DNA from: Desulfatitalea sp.
GTDB taxonomy: Bacteria > Desulfobacterota > Desulfobacteria > Desulfobacterales > Desulfosarcinaceae
DNA length: 6,752 nucleotides
Direction of reading: 5' to 3'
Assembly: GCA_013041835.1 (NCBI GenBank)
Contig: JABDRH010000577.1
Coordinates: 1 to 6,752, forward strand
This document shows, in pieces, positions 1 to 6,752 of this stretch. The notes under the pieces were generated by a model, which worked only from the letters and a program-made list of their open reading frames with translations, was not told the origin of the DNA and ran no database searches. Both the position numbers and the translations under genes were made by a program. Numbering within the stretch: position 1 is the first letter of the stretch; each line of letters begins with the position of its first letter.

Positions 1-324
1 GCCCTGATCACGGGCCCAGCTTCCGACGAAGGCGTCGTCGGTTTTGGCCCAGGGGTGGCGCACGGCATCGGCATCCACGTCGAATTCACCCGGAATGTAG
101 AGAAACGACGGCAGCACCGGCAGCCGCTCCATGCGGCCGGCATCGGTGAGTTGGGACACTTCGAAGACCGCGATGGCGCGGGAATGGGCCGGCGACGACA
201 GGTCCACGTACGACACGGCGGAGTTGGTGGTCCCCAGGTCGATACCGATGATAAAACGCGGGCCGTCGGTGCTTTCGTGGCCCGGCGCGGTTGTGCTGGA
301 TGCGTTTACGTCGGCCATGAGCAT
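1..324 (-). CDS. Hsp70-family ATPase paralogue, N-terminal part only (runs off window)
   Basis: The minus-strand frame is open from the ATG at 324-322 to base 1, giving 108 codons with no stop. After an N-terminal extension of about 23 residues rich in Ser/Thr/Ala comes the Hsp70 phosphate-1 loop, read as IIGIDLGTTNSAVSYVD (residues 25-41). This is followed by LPVLPSFLYIPGE (68-80), which matches the same region of the upstream Hsp70 (RPVLPSFVLLPT). It is therefore a tandem paralogue and should bind and hydrolyse ATP in the cytoplasm. Its substrate-binding part lies outside the window. The gene starts 52 nt after the upstream Hsp70 stop, with no terminator seen, so cotranscription is likely. 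The start is uncertain: ATG 324 has a weak AAAAG 5 nt upstream, and an in-frame ATG at 318 is equally possible. The family is clear; the client protein is unknown. Confidence 0.9.
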   Translation of the reverse strand, partial: MLMADVNASSTTAPGHESTDGPRFIIGIDLGTTNSAVSYVDLSSPAHSRAIAVFEVSQLTDAGRMERLPVLPSFLYIPGEFDVDADAVRHPWAKTDDAFVGSWARDQG

Positions 325-376
325 ATGTACTTTTCAGGCCCGAACGGCAAAAGCCAGGGCTGTTTCAGGATGTTCA

Positions 377-2193
<1,817 letters not shown>

Positions 2194-2194
<1 letters not shown>

Positions 2195-2952
2195 CAACCC
2201 ACCTCCACCTCGGCCGATGCGATGATGCCGGCGTTTTTCCGTCCGGAGAACGTGGGGATATCGAGCTTGCCGGCCCGCCAGCCCCGATGCCGCACGATCC
2301 CTTTGAAGGGCGGCTTGCCGGTCACATTGCCCACTAGTTTCAGTGCATTGGGATCAAAATCGGCCTCAACGGTCACCTCGTCGCCCTCGCTGCCCGTCAA
2401 CACGGACTGGGGGTCAATGGTCTGCCGGATCGCCTTCTTGCAATTGTCATGAATGCTGCGCACGGCCGCACCGATCTGATCATCGGCGTATTGATCCAAA
2501 TCCTCCGCGAAAAAGTCGAGCAAGCGCCCCTCGTTTTGCAGGACGGTGATCAGATGCAGGTAAGTGCGCTGATCCGTCTCGCAGCGTTGCCGACCTGCCT
2601 CGGTTTCAGAGGGCCGCTGCCCGGCGGCCGGCGTTTCGGGGACGCTTTCCCCGTCGGGCCGGCGCAGGAGGCCGCGCACGGCAAACCCACTCAACAAAGT
2701 GGCAAAAATGCAAACGACCAGGGAGGCGGGAACGAAATAGAGCAAAAACACCTGCTTGACGTAAGGCGACGCATCCGCAAACATGCGTAGGCTTTCGACG
2801 TATTGGGGATTGTTTTGAATGAGTTGTTCGATACGGGCGGACGATTCTCCATATATCCAGTAGATACCGCCGTCAATGACCGCACAGACGATGGTGTTGA
2901 CCAGCGCCAACCGCATCAGCACCGGCCGGATGGAGGGTTTGGTTGCTTTCAT
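2194..2952 (-). CDS. Membrane-anchored DUF2760 domain protein, 252 aa
   Basis: First gene of the leftward group. Two hydrophobic segments are visible, about residues 15-34 (LALVNTIVCAVIDGGIYWIY) and 67-92 (FLLYFVPASLVVCIFATLLS). The short loop between them (about 35-66) is polar. A Pro/Glu-rich linker (about 98-127) leads to a soluble domain (130-252) that I recognise as DUF2760 from LLDFFAEDLDQYADDQIGAA, the VGNVTGKPPFKGIVRHRGWRA stretch (207-227) and the end NAGIIASAEVEVG. With two membrane passes and a basic N-terminus, the DUF2760 domain probably faces the cytoplasm. The molecular function is unknown. The one-base overlap with the Hsp70 gene suggests the products work together, perhaps with this protein recruiting the Hsp70 to the membrane (inference). 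The start ATG has AAAGGAG (2969-2963) 10 nt upstream. The family call is from memory of the motif and was not searched. Confidence 0.85.
2201..2206 (-). promoter_or_regulatory. Ribosome binding site of the Hsp70 gene inside the DUF2760 coding end
   Basis: GGAGGT reads on the minus strand 6 nt before the ATG at 2194. It lies within the last codons of the DUF2760 gene. It favours ATG 2194 over the TTG at 2197 and supports termination-reinitiation at the TGATG junction. Confidence 0.8.
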
Positions 2953-3029
2953 CTCCCGGATACTCCTTTCACTGCATTGAATTGTTGGTTAATGCCCATG
3001 TTTCCAGACAAGCCGATCACCTTGAATGA

Positions 3030-3057
3030 AAAATAGCCTCCCATATCATTTATTCAA
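3030..3057 (-). promoter_or_regulatory. Weak candidate promoter for the DUF2760-Hsp70 group
   Basis: On the minus strand TTGAAT (3057-3052) and TATTTT (3035-3030) are separated by 16 nt, each matching 4 of 6 sigma70 consensus bases. The -35 reads CTTGAA in context, which also resembles the heat-shock sigma32 -35 element, but no clear CCCCAT-type -10 follows. The position, about 80 nt before the start codon, is reasonable. This is only a candidate. Confidence 0.3.
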
Positions 3058-3137
3058 GTGACTGTACAATCGCTTGATGCGTGAGCACCGGGATGCCTTT
3101 GCCAAGGCTGGGCAGGAAACTATTTTTCCATAAACGG

Positions 3138-3166
3138 TTGACATCGACCGGCTTGTCTTTTTTAAT
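3138..3166 (+). promoter_or_regulatory. Strong sigma70-type promoter for the methyltransferase operon
   Basis: TTGACA (3138-3143, 6 of 6 consensus bases) is followed after exactly 17 nt by TTTAAT (3161-3166, 5 of 6). Transcription would start near 3173, leaving a leader of about 35 nt before the ATG at 3208. AAAGGAG (3194-3200) lies 7 nt before that ATG. No sigma54 GG/GC pair was seen at a suitable place, so basal housekeeping-sigma expression is the simplest reading. Any activator or repressor is not identified. Confidence 0.7.
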
Positions 3167-3207
3167 GAAGTTAGCAGCTTCACCGGAAAGCGGAAAGGAG
3201 CGGCGTC

Positions 3208-4008
3208 ATGATCATCGTGGGAGAATTGATCAACACCAGCCGCAAGCGCATTGAAAAAGCAGTGCGCGAACAGGATGCGGCCTTTATCCAGCAGATCGCC
3301 AAAGCGCAGGCGGAGGCAGGCGCCGACTATATCGACGTCAATGCCGGCACCTTTTTGGAAAAAGAGGAGGCGTATCTGCCCTGGCTGGTACAAACGGTCC
3401 AGGCTGCAGTAGCGTTGCCATGCTGCCTGGACAGCCCCAACCCAGCCGCGTTGAACAAAGCCATGTCCGTGCACCGCGGCGTGCCATTAATCAACTCCAT
3501 CTCCCTGGAGACGGATCGCTACGACCAAATGCTTCCAGTGATTACCCGGGCGCCATGCAAGCTGGTGGCCCTGTGCATGGGCCAAACGGCAATGCCCACC
3601 ACGTCGCAGGAGCGCGTTCTGGCCGCCGAGCAGCTTATCGACGCCCTGGTGCGCGTAGGCATTGATCTGCCGGACATTTTCATCGATCCCCTGGTGCAGC
3701 CGGTTTCCGTGGACACGCGCATGGGCACGGCCGCTTTATCCGCCATCGGCGCCATCCGTGAGCGCCATCCCCAAGTGAACATTATTTGCGGCTTATCCAA
3801 TATCTCTTTCGGCCTGCCGGAACGGCGGCTGATCAATCGTTACTTTCTGGCCCTGGCCCTTGGCAAGGGATTGTCGGCGGCCATATTAGACCCCACCGAC
3901 CGCGCCATGTCAGCCGCTCTAAAAACGGCGCGGATGCTGCTGGATCAGGATGAATACTGTTCGGATTACATCGAAGCGTATGAAGGCGGCATCCTGTCCA
4001 ACACCTGA
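3208..4008 (+). CDS. Methyltetrahydrofolate:corrinoid methyltransferase (MtgA/AcsE-like), 266 aa
   Basis: A single-domain pterin-binding TIM barrel that moves a methyl group between a methylcorrinoid protein and tetrahydrofolate in the cytoplasm. Residues matching known pterin contacts of the acetogen MeTr enzyme are present: Asp75 in CLDSPNP, Asn96 in PLINSIS, Asp160 in IFIDPLVQP and Asn198 in CGLSNISFGLPERR. The N-terminus MIIVGELINTS (1-11) and DYIDVNAGT (40-48) are also typical. The length fits the short MtgA/AcsE class. Family knowledge places it last in demethylation pathways, charging tetrahydrofolate for the Wood-Ljungdahl pathway; the sequence alone does not fix direction. The ATG is preceded by AAAGGAG at 7 nt. 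Automatic annotation may call it dihydropteroate synthase, but the corrinoid protein and MttB neighbours argue against folate synthesis. No cobalamin-binding domain is fused to it. Confidence 0.92.
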   Translation: MIIVGELINTSRKRIEKAVREQDAAFIQQIAKAQAEAGADYIDVNAGTFLEKEEAYLPWLVQTVQAAVALPCCLDSPNPAALNKAMSVHRGVPLINSISLETDRYDQMLPVITRAPCKLVALCMGQTAMPTTSQERVLAAEQLIDALVRVGIDLPDIFIDPLVQPVSVDTRMGTAALSAIGAIRERHPQVNIICGLSNISFGLPERRLINRYFLALALGKGLSAAILDPTDRAMSAALKTARMLLDQDEYCSDYIEAYEGGILSNT

Positions 4009-4010
4009 GC

Positions 4011-4045
4011 GCGAAGCTTGAGCGTATGTCGCATACGAGGCTCGC
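4011..4045 (+). repeat. Imperfect stem-loop just after the MtgA-like gene
   Basis: CGTATG (4023-4028) and CATACG (4032-4037) form a perfect 6-bp stem closing a TCG loop. Outside it, GCG-A-AGC (4011-4017) can pair with GCT-CGC (4040-4045 region) across an internal loop. It begins 3 nt after the stop codon. No T-run follows directly, so it is more likely an RNA-stabilising or processing hairpin than a strong intrinsic terminator. Confidence 0.5.
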
Positions 4046-4053
4046 AAATGGCA

Positions 4054-4088
4054 AAAGATAAGGCCGATCCGCATCAAATCTTATCTTT
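4054..4088 (+). repeat. 9-bp inverted repeat followed by a pyrimidine tract (possible attenuator)
   Basis: AAAGATAAG (4054-4062) and CTTATCTTT (4080-4088) are perfect 9-bp complements around a 17-nt loop. A region of almost only C and T follows (about 4098-4138, including a run of six T). The stem is AT-rich and the T-run is not adjacent, so it is not a classical terminator. It could attenuate readthrough, mark an mRNA processing site, or be an operator. Confidence 0.45.
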
Positions 4089-4153
4089 CATACTTCGTCA
4101 TCTTATTTCTTTTCCATTTTTTCTACTTTCATTCTTCCGGTGCTCGCCGGATC

Positions 4154-4160
4154 AGGAGGT
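4154..4160 (+). promoter_or_regulatory. Ribosome binding site that fixes the corrinoid protein start
   Basis: A full AGGAGGT lies 6 nt before the ATG at 4167. The frame also opens at a GTG at 4140, but that start has no ribosome site and would add nine residues not expected at the N-terminus of this family. ATG 4167 is therefore chosen. Confidence 0.9.
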
Positions 4161-4166
4161 CCCACT

Positions 4167-4802
4167 ATGACGTACAAAGCATTGTCCGAGGCCGTGATCA
4201 AAGGCGATGTCAACCAGGCCAAGGCCGAAACGCAGAAAGCCGCGGACGGCGGCGCCGATCCGCAACATGTTCTTGACGACTGTTTGATCGCCGCCATGGA
4301 TGTGGTCGGCGAAAAATTCGCCCAGGGCGCCATGTTCGTTCCTCAAATGCTGCGTTCGGCCAAAACCATGCAGGCGTGCGTGGCCGTTCTCAAGCCCCAT
4401 TTCCGGGGCGGCGGCATGACCACCAAAGGCAAAGTCATCCTGGGCACGGTCAAGGGCGACCTGCACGATATTGGTAAAAACCTTGTGGCCATGATGCTTG
4501 AAGGCGCCGGCTTTCAGATCGTGGACCTTGGCGTCGACGTCGCCCCGGAAGCATTCGTCAAAGCCGTCCACGAGGAAAACGGCCAGGTCGTTGGCATGTC
4601 GGCGCTACTGTCGACCACCATGCCGGCCATGGCCGAAACCGTGAAAGCCTTGGAAAACGCGGGAAAACGTAAAGAATTGAAGATCATGATCGGTGGCGCG
4701 CCGGTCACGGCTGAATATGCCGACCGTATCGGTGCGGACAGTTACGCCCCCGATGCCGGCACGGCAGTGACCGAGGCAAAGAAATTACTCAATGCGCAGT
4801 AA
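4167..4802 (+). CDS. Corrinoid (B12-binding) methyl-carrier protein, MtgC/MttC-like, 211 aa
   Basis: Cytoplasmic carrier that accepts a methyl group on Co(I) from an MttB-type enzyme and delivers it to the MtgA-like enzyme. Residues about 1-85 form the helical cap domain (KFAQGAMFVPQMLRSAKTMQ, 50-69). Residues about 88-211 are the Rossmann B12-binding domain, with the base-off signature GDLHDIGKN: Asp98, lower axial ligand His100 and Gly103. SALLSTTM (145-152) and GGAPVT (176-181) line the nucleotide-tail pocket. The length is usual for MtbC/MttC/MtmC/MtgC proteins. It lies 158 nt after the MtgA-like gene and 53 nt before the MttB-like gene. The gap before it has hairpins, and its own ribosome site is the strongest here, which would suit a carrier needed in excess. 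It is the only corrinoid protein seen for two MttB homologues. A reductive activase (RamA/RACo) is not in the window. Confidence 0.95.
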   Translation: MTYKALSEAVIKGDVNQAKAETQKAADGGADPQHVLDDCLIAAMDVVGEKFAQGAMFVPQMLRSAKTMQACVAVLKPHFRGGGMTTKGKVILGTVKGDLHDIGKNLVAMMLEGAGFQIVDLGVDVAPEAFVKAVHEENGQVVGMSALLSTTMPAMAETVKALENAGKRKELKIMIGGAPVTAEYADRIGADSYAPDAGTAVTEAKKLLNAQ

Positions 4803-4844
4803 ATCCCCGGGCAAGTCTCTTTAGCTCGCTATCCAGCGGGATTC

Positions 4845-4850
4845 AGGAGG
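4845..4850 (+). promoter_or_regulatory. Ribosome binding site of the first MttB-like gene
   Basis: AGGAGG lies 5 nt before the ATG at 4856. An upstream AATCCC (4802-4807) can pair with GGGATT (4838-4843), a 6-bp helix over a 30-nt loop that would end just before this site. The helix is weak and its effect is speculative. Confidence 0.75.
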
Positions 4851-4855
4851 ATATC

Positions 4856-6313
4856 ATGCATCACCAGCCAATTCTCACCCATCAGCCGCGCCTAAAGGTC
4901 CTCAACCGCCAACAGGTGTTGGCCATCCATACCGCGGCCCTGGAAATCTTGGAAAAAACGGGCGTAAAAATGGAGCATGAAGGGGCCCGGCAAATGCTGG
5001 TGGACGCCGGCGCCCGGCTCTTTGACGGCGATTGGGTGCGCGTGCCGGCCTATCTGGCCGAACAGGCCCTGCAAACCGCGCCGCGCCGCATCATGCTGTA
5101 TGATCAAAACGGCGCAAAAGCCATGGACCTGCGCGACGATCACTTCTACTTCGGCACCGGTTCGGACACCACATTCACCCTGGATCTGGAATCGGGCGCA
5201 CGGCGGCAATGCGTCCTCGGAGATACCGGACGTTTCGCCCGCCTGGTGGACGGGCTGGCAAACATCGACTTCGCCATGTCCATGAGCAATCCCCAGGACA
5301 TTCCCAAGGTGGAGTTCATCTATGTCTACACCTTTGCCGAAATGCTGAAAAACACCAACAAGCCCATTGTCTTCATTGCCGACCGAAAAGCGGACATGGC
5401 CCTGGTGCATGAGTTGGCATGCCTGGTTACCGGCGGCGAAGAGAACTTGCGGCAGCGGCCATTTCTGCTCAACTACTCCGAAGCCATCAGCCCCCTGCGC
5501 TTTCCGTCCCATGTGGTGGACCGGCTGATCTTTTGCGCCGAAAAGCAGATCCCCATCTGCCTGCCCTCCGGCACCAACGCCGGCGGCGGCGCGCCCATCA
5601 CCCTGGCCGGGGCCATGGCGTTAGGCATTGCCGAAAATTTGGTGGGGCTAATCATTCACCAACTCACACGGCCCGGCGCGCCTTTTCTCTTCGGCCCCAA
5701 TGTCAGCGCCCTGGACATGAAATCCACCGTGGTCTCCTACGGCTGCCCGGAATGGAGTCTGACCCAGGCGGCGCTTGCCGATATGCGCGACGAGCTTTAC
5801 GGCCTGCCCATCTGGTCCTTTGGCGGCGCCTCGGACAGCAAAACCGTGGACGCACAGGCCGGCGCCGAGGCCATGTTCTCCATCACGACAGCCATGCTTT
5901 CACGCTGCAATCTCATTCACGACGTGGGCTACCTGGAATACGGCAACACATCCTCCCTGGAGATGGTCACCATTGCCAACGAGTTGATCGCCATGGCGCG
6001 CCACTTCACCAACGGCATACCGGTCAATGACGACACCCTGGCCCTGGATGCGCTGGACCGCGTCAAGGCGGCCGGGACAAAAGGCATTTTTCTGACCGAC
6101 GACCACACCTTCGACCATTTTGAGTCGTCGCTTTTTCTGCCGCACCTCATCGACCGTTCACGCTTCGACACCTGGCAAGCCGAAGGCGGCAAAGACTTAT
6201 ACCGGCGCAGCAACGACCGGGCAAGGCAGATTTTGGCCGAGCACCAATTACACCCTGAAATGGATGAAACCCTGGCCAAGGAAATTGATCAACGCCTCCA
6301 GGCGCTGTCGTGA
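4856..6313 (+). CDS. MttB-superfamily (trimethylamine methyltransferase family) enzyme without pyrrolysine, 485 aa
   Basis: Predicted substrate:corrinoid methyltransferase that demethylates a methylated amine, most likely a quaternary amine such as glycine betaine or a related betaine, onto the adjacent corrinoid protein. The full-length TIM-barrel family pattern is visible: LNRQQVLAIHTAALEILEKT (16-35), GTGSDTTFTLDLESG (100-114), the PSGTNAGGGAPITLAGAMALG segment (237-257), FGGASDSKTVDAQAG (322-336), and HDVGYLEYGNTSSLEM (355-370). At 485 residues it is close to the usual length of about 470-495. The frame has no internal TAG, so the pyrrolysine of archaeal MttB (codon 334 there) is absent; by length alone that position falls near Gln334 here. 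Non-pyrrolysine members known from bacteria include glycine-betaine (MtgB) and proline-betaine (MtpB) enzymes. Which substrate applies here is not readable. It is preceded by a strong AGGAGG site and followed after 3 nt by a second homologue. Confidence 0.94.
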   Translation: MHHQPILTHQPRLKVLNRQQVLAIHTAALEILEKTGVKMEHEGARQMLVDAGARLFDGDWVRVPAYLAEQALQTAPRRIMLYDQNGAKAMDLRDDHFYFGTGSDTTFTLDLESGARRQCVLGDTGRFARLVDGLANIDFAMSMSNPQDIPKVEFIYVYTFAEMLKNTNKPIVFIADRKADMALVHELACLVTGGEENLRQRPFLLNYSEAISPLRFPSHVVDRLIFCAEKQIPICLPSGTNAGGGAPITLAGAMALGIAENLVGLIIHQLTRPGAPFLFGPNVSALDMKSTVVSYGCPEWSLTQAALADMRDELYGLPIWSFGGASDSKTVDAQAGAEAMFSITTAMLSRCNLIHDVGYLEYGNTSSLEMVTIANELIAMARHFTNGIPVNDDTLALDALDRVKAAGTKGIFLTDDHTFDHFESSLFLPHLIDRSRFDTWQAEGGKDLYRRSNDRARQILAEHQLHPEMDETLAKEIDQRLQALS

Positions 6314-6316
6314 GCC

Positions 6317-6752
6317 ATGCCCATGCAGTTGCTGACCAAAGCCAAAATCAACAAAATCGACGCCGCAGGCAGACAAATTTTAAAGCGCGTGGGGATTAAA
6401 GTGCTCAACCCGGCCCTGTGCCGCCGGCTGCAACGCTCGGGCGCCGAGGTGGACCTTGAAAACCTGCGTGTTCGTCTTCCAGACGCTTGGCTGGAAACTC
6501 ATTTGCAGGCCGCACCCACCGCATTCACGCTATACGGCCGGGAAACCGACCACGACCTCCAACTGGGCACCGGCCGCACCCATTTCGGAAACGGGGGACG
6601 GGTCTTTCAAATGCTCGATATGCAAAGCGGGCGCATGCGGCCGACCATTTTGCGCGATATTGCCGACACGGCTGCAGTAGTGGCCCAAATGCCGCACATT
6701 CAGTTCTTCATCATTCCCTGCCAGGCCCACGATCTGCCGGCCGAAACCTATC
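6317..6752 (+). CDS. Second MttB-superfamily methyltransferase, N-terminal 145 residues (runs off window)
   Basis: The frame is open from the ATG at 6317 to the window end. Its start MPMQLLTKAKINKIDAAGRQ aligns without gaps with residues 11-30 of the upstream MttB-like protein, and QILKRVGIKV with EILEKTGVKM. Later, GTGRTHFGNGGRVFQMLDMQ (about 86-105) and PCQAHDLP (134-141) match the upstream GTGSDTTF...LDLESG and NPQDIP regions. It is thus a homologue, but clearly diverged, not a recent duplicate. It lacks the roughly ten extra N-terminal residues of its neighbour. The ATG lies 3 nt after the previous stop and has no good ribosome site (an in-frame ATG at 6323 is no better), so translation probably depends on coupling. 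Expected role: methyl transfer from a second, related substrate to the corrinoid protein. Whether it is complete or carries TAG further on cannot be seen. Confidence 0.9.
   Translation, partial: MPMQLLTKAKINKIDAAGRQILKRVGIKVLNPALCRRLQRSGAEVDLENLRVRLPDAWLETHLQAAPTAFTLYGRETDHDLQLGTGRTHFGNGGRVFQMLDMQSGRMRPTILRDIADTAAVVAQMPHIQFFIIPCQAHDLPAETY

Larger units (their letters stand above)
2953..3207. other. Divergent intergenic region (255 bp) between chaperone and methyltransferase groups
   Basis: No convincing gene is present in either strand; a short minus-strand open frame beginning within the methyltransferase gene is antisense shadow. The region is richer in A+T than its flanks. It holds the ribosome sites of both neighbouring genes, a strong sigma70-type promoter facing right, and a weak candidate facing left. 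TTGAAT occurs at 2977-2982 and 3022-3027 and inverted (ATTCAA) at 3052-3057. CTTGAAT (3021-3027) and ATTCAAG (3052-3058) form a 7-bp inverted repeat with a 24-nt spacer. No B12-box-like GCCACTG was found, so a cobalamin riboswitch is not supported. Confidence 0.7.

Noticed and set aside
2953..3207. Cobalamin riboswitch upstream of the B12-dependent operon
   Set aside because: No B12-box-like sequence was found, and the leader from the predicted transcription start is only about 35 nt.
3208..4008. Dihydropteroate synthase (folate biosynthesis)
   Set aside because: It shares the pterin-binding fold, but the MeTr-type residues and the corrinoid protein and MttB neighbours point to methyl transfer.
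4054..4110. Classical rho-independent terminator
   Set aside because: The 9-bp stem is AT-rich with a 17-nt loop and no T-run directly after it; downstream genes belong to the same pathway, so full termination is unlikely.
4140..4166. GTG start at 4140 for the corrinoid protein
   Set aside because: It has no ribosome site, whereas the ATG at 4167 has AGGAGGT at 6 nt and gives the usual family N-terminus.
4892..5512. A 206-codon minus-strand open frame antisense to the MttB-like gene
   Set aside because: Shadow of a well-supported gene; composition and content show no protein family pattern.
4856..6313. Pyrrolysine-containing trimethylamine methyltransferase
   Set aside because: The frame runs uninterrupted for 485 codons with no in-frame TAG, so no pyrrolysine site is encoded.

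Overview
The window looks like chromosome of a strictly anaerobic Desulfobacterota bacterium (Desulfobacteraceae/Desulfosarcina-like). This is inferred from moderately high G+C, strong GGAGG ribosome sites, an Hsp70-DUF2760-Hsp70 gene group of the kind I associate with that phylum, and a corrinoid methyltransferase cluster. No marker gene fixes the taxonomy.

Layout: two divergent gene groups share an AT-richer spacer at about 2953-3207. Leftward (minus strand) runs a chaperone group: a two-pass membrane protein with a C-terminal DUF2760 domain (2952-2194), then an Hsp70-family ATPase (2194-377) whose ATG overlaps the preceding stop, then a second Hsp70 paralogue (324 to beyond base 1) of which only the N-terminal 108 codons are present.

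Rightward (plus strand) runs a one-carbon methyl-transfer group: a pterin-binding methyltetrahydrofolate:corrinoid methyltransferase (3208-4008), a B12-binding corrinoid protein (4167-4802), an MttB-superfamily methyltransferase without pyrrolysine (4856-6313), and a second, different MttB-superfamily gene (6317 to beyond the window end), which starts 3 nt after the previous stop. The likely flow is: methylated substrate (probably a quaternary or tertiary amine such as a betaine) -> MttB-like enzyme -> Co(I) corrinoid protein -> MtgA-like enzyme -> methyl-tetrahydrofolate -> Wood-Ljungdahl pathway. The substrate cannot be read from the sequence.

Regulation: a near-consensus sigma70 promoter (TTGACA, 17 nt, TTTAAT) sits about 40 nt before the first methyltransferase gene. 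The 158-nt gap before the corrinoid gene carries two inverted repeats and a long pyrimidine tract, and may set the relative dose of the corrinoid protein. No RNA gene, mobile element, CRISPR array or transfer signature was seen. The most unusual points are the pair of divergent MttB paralogues served by one corrinoid protein, and the membrane DUF2760 protein coupled to lid-less Hsp70 homologues.
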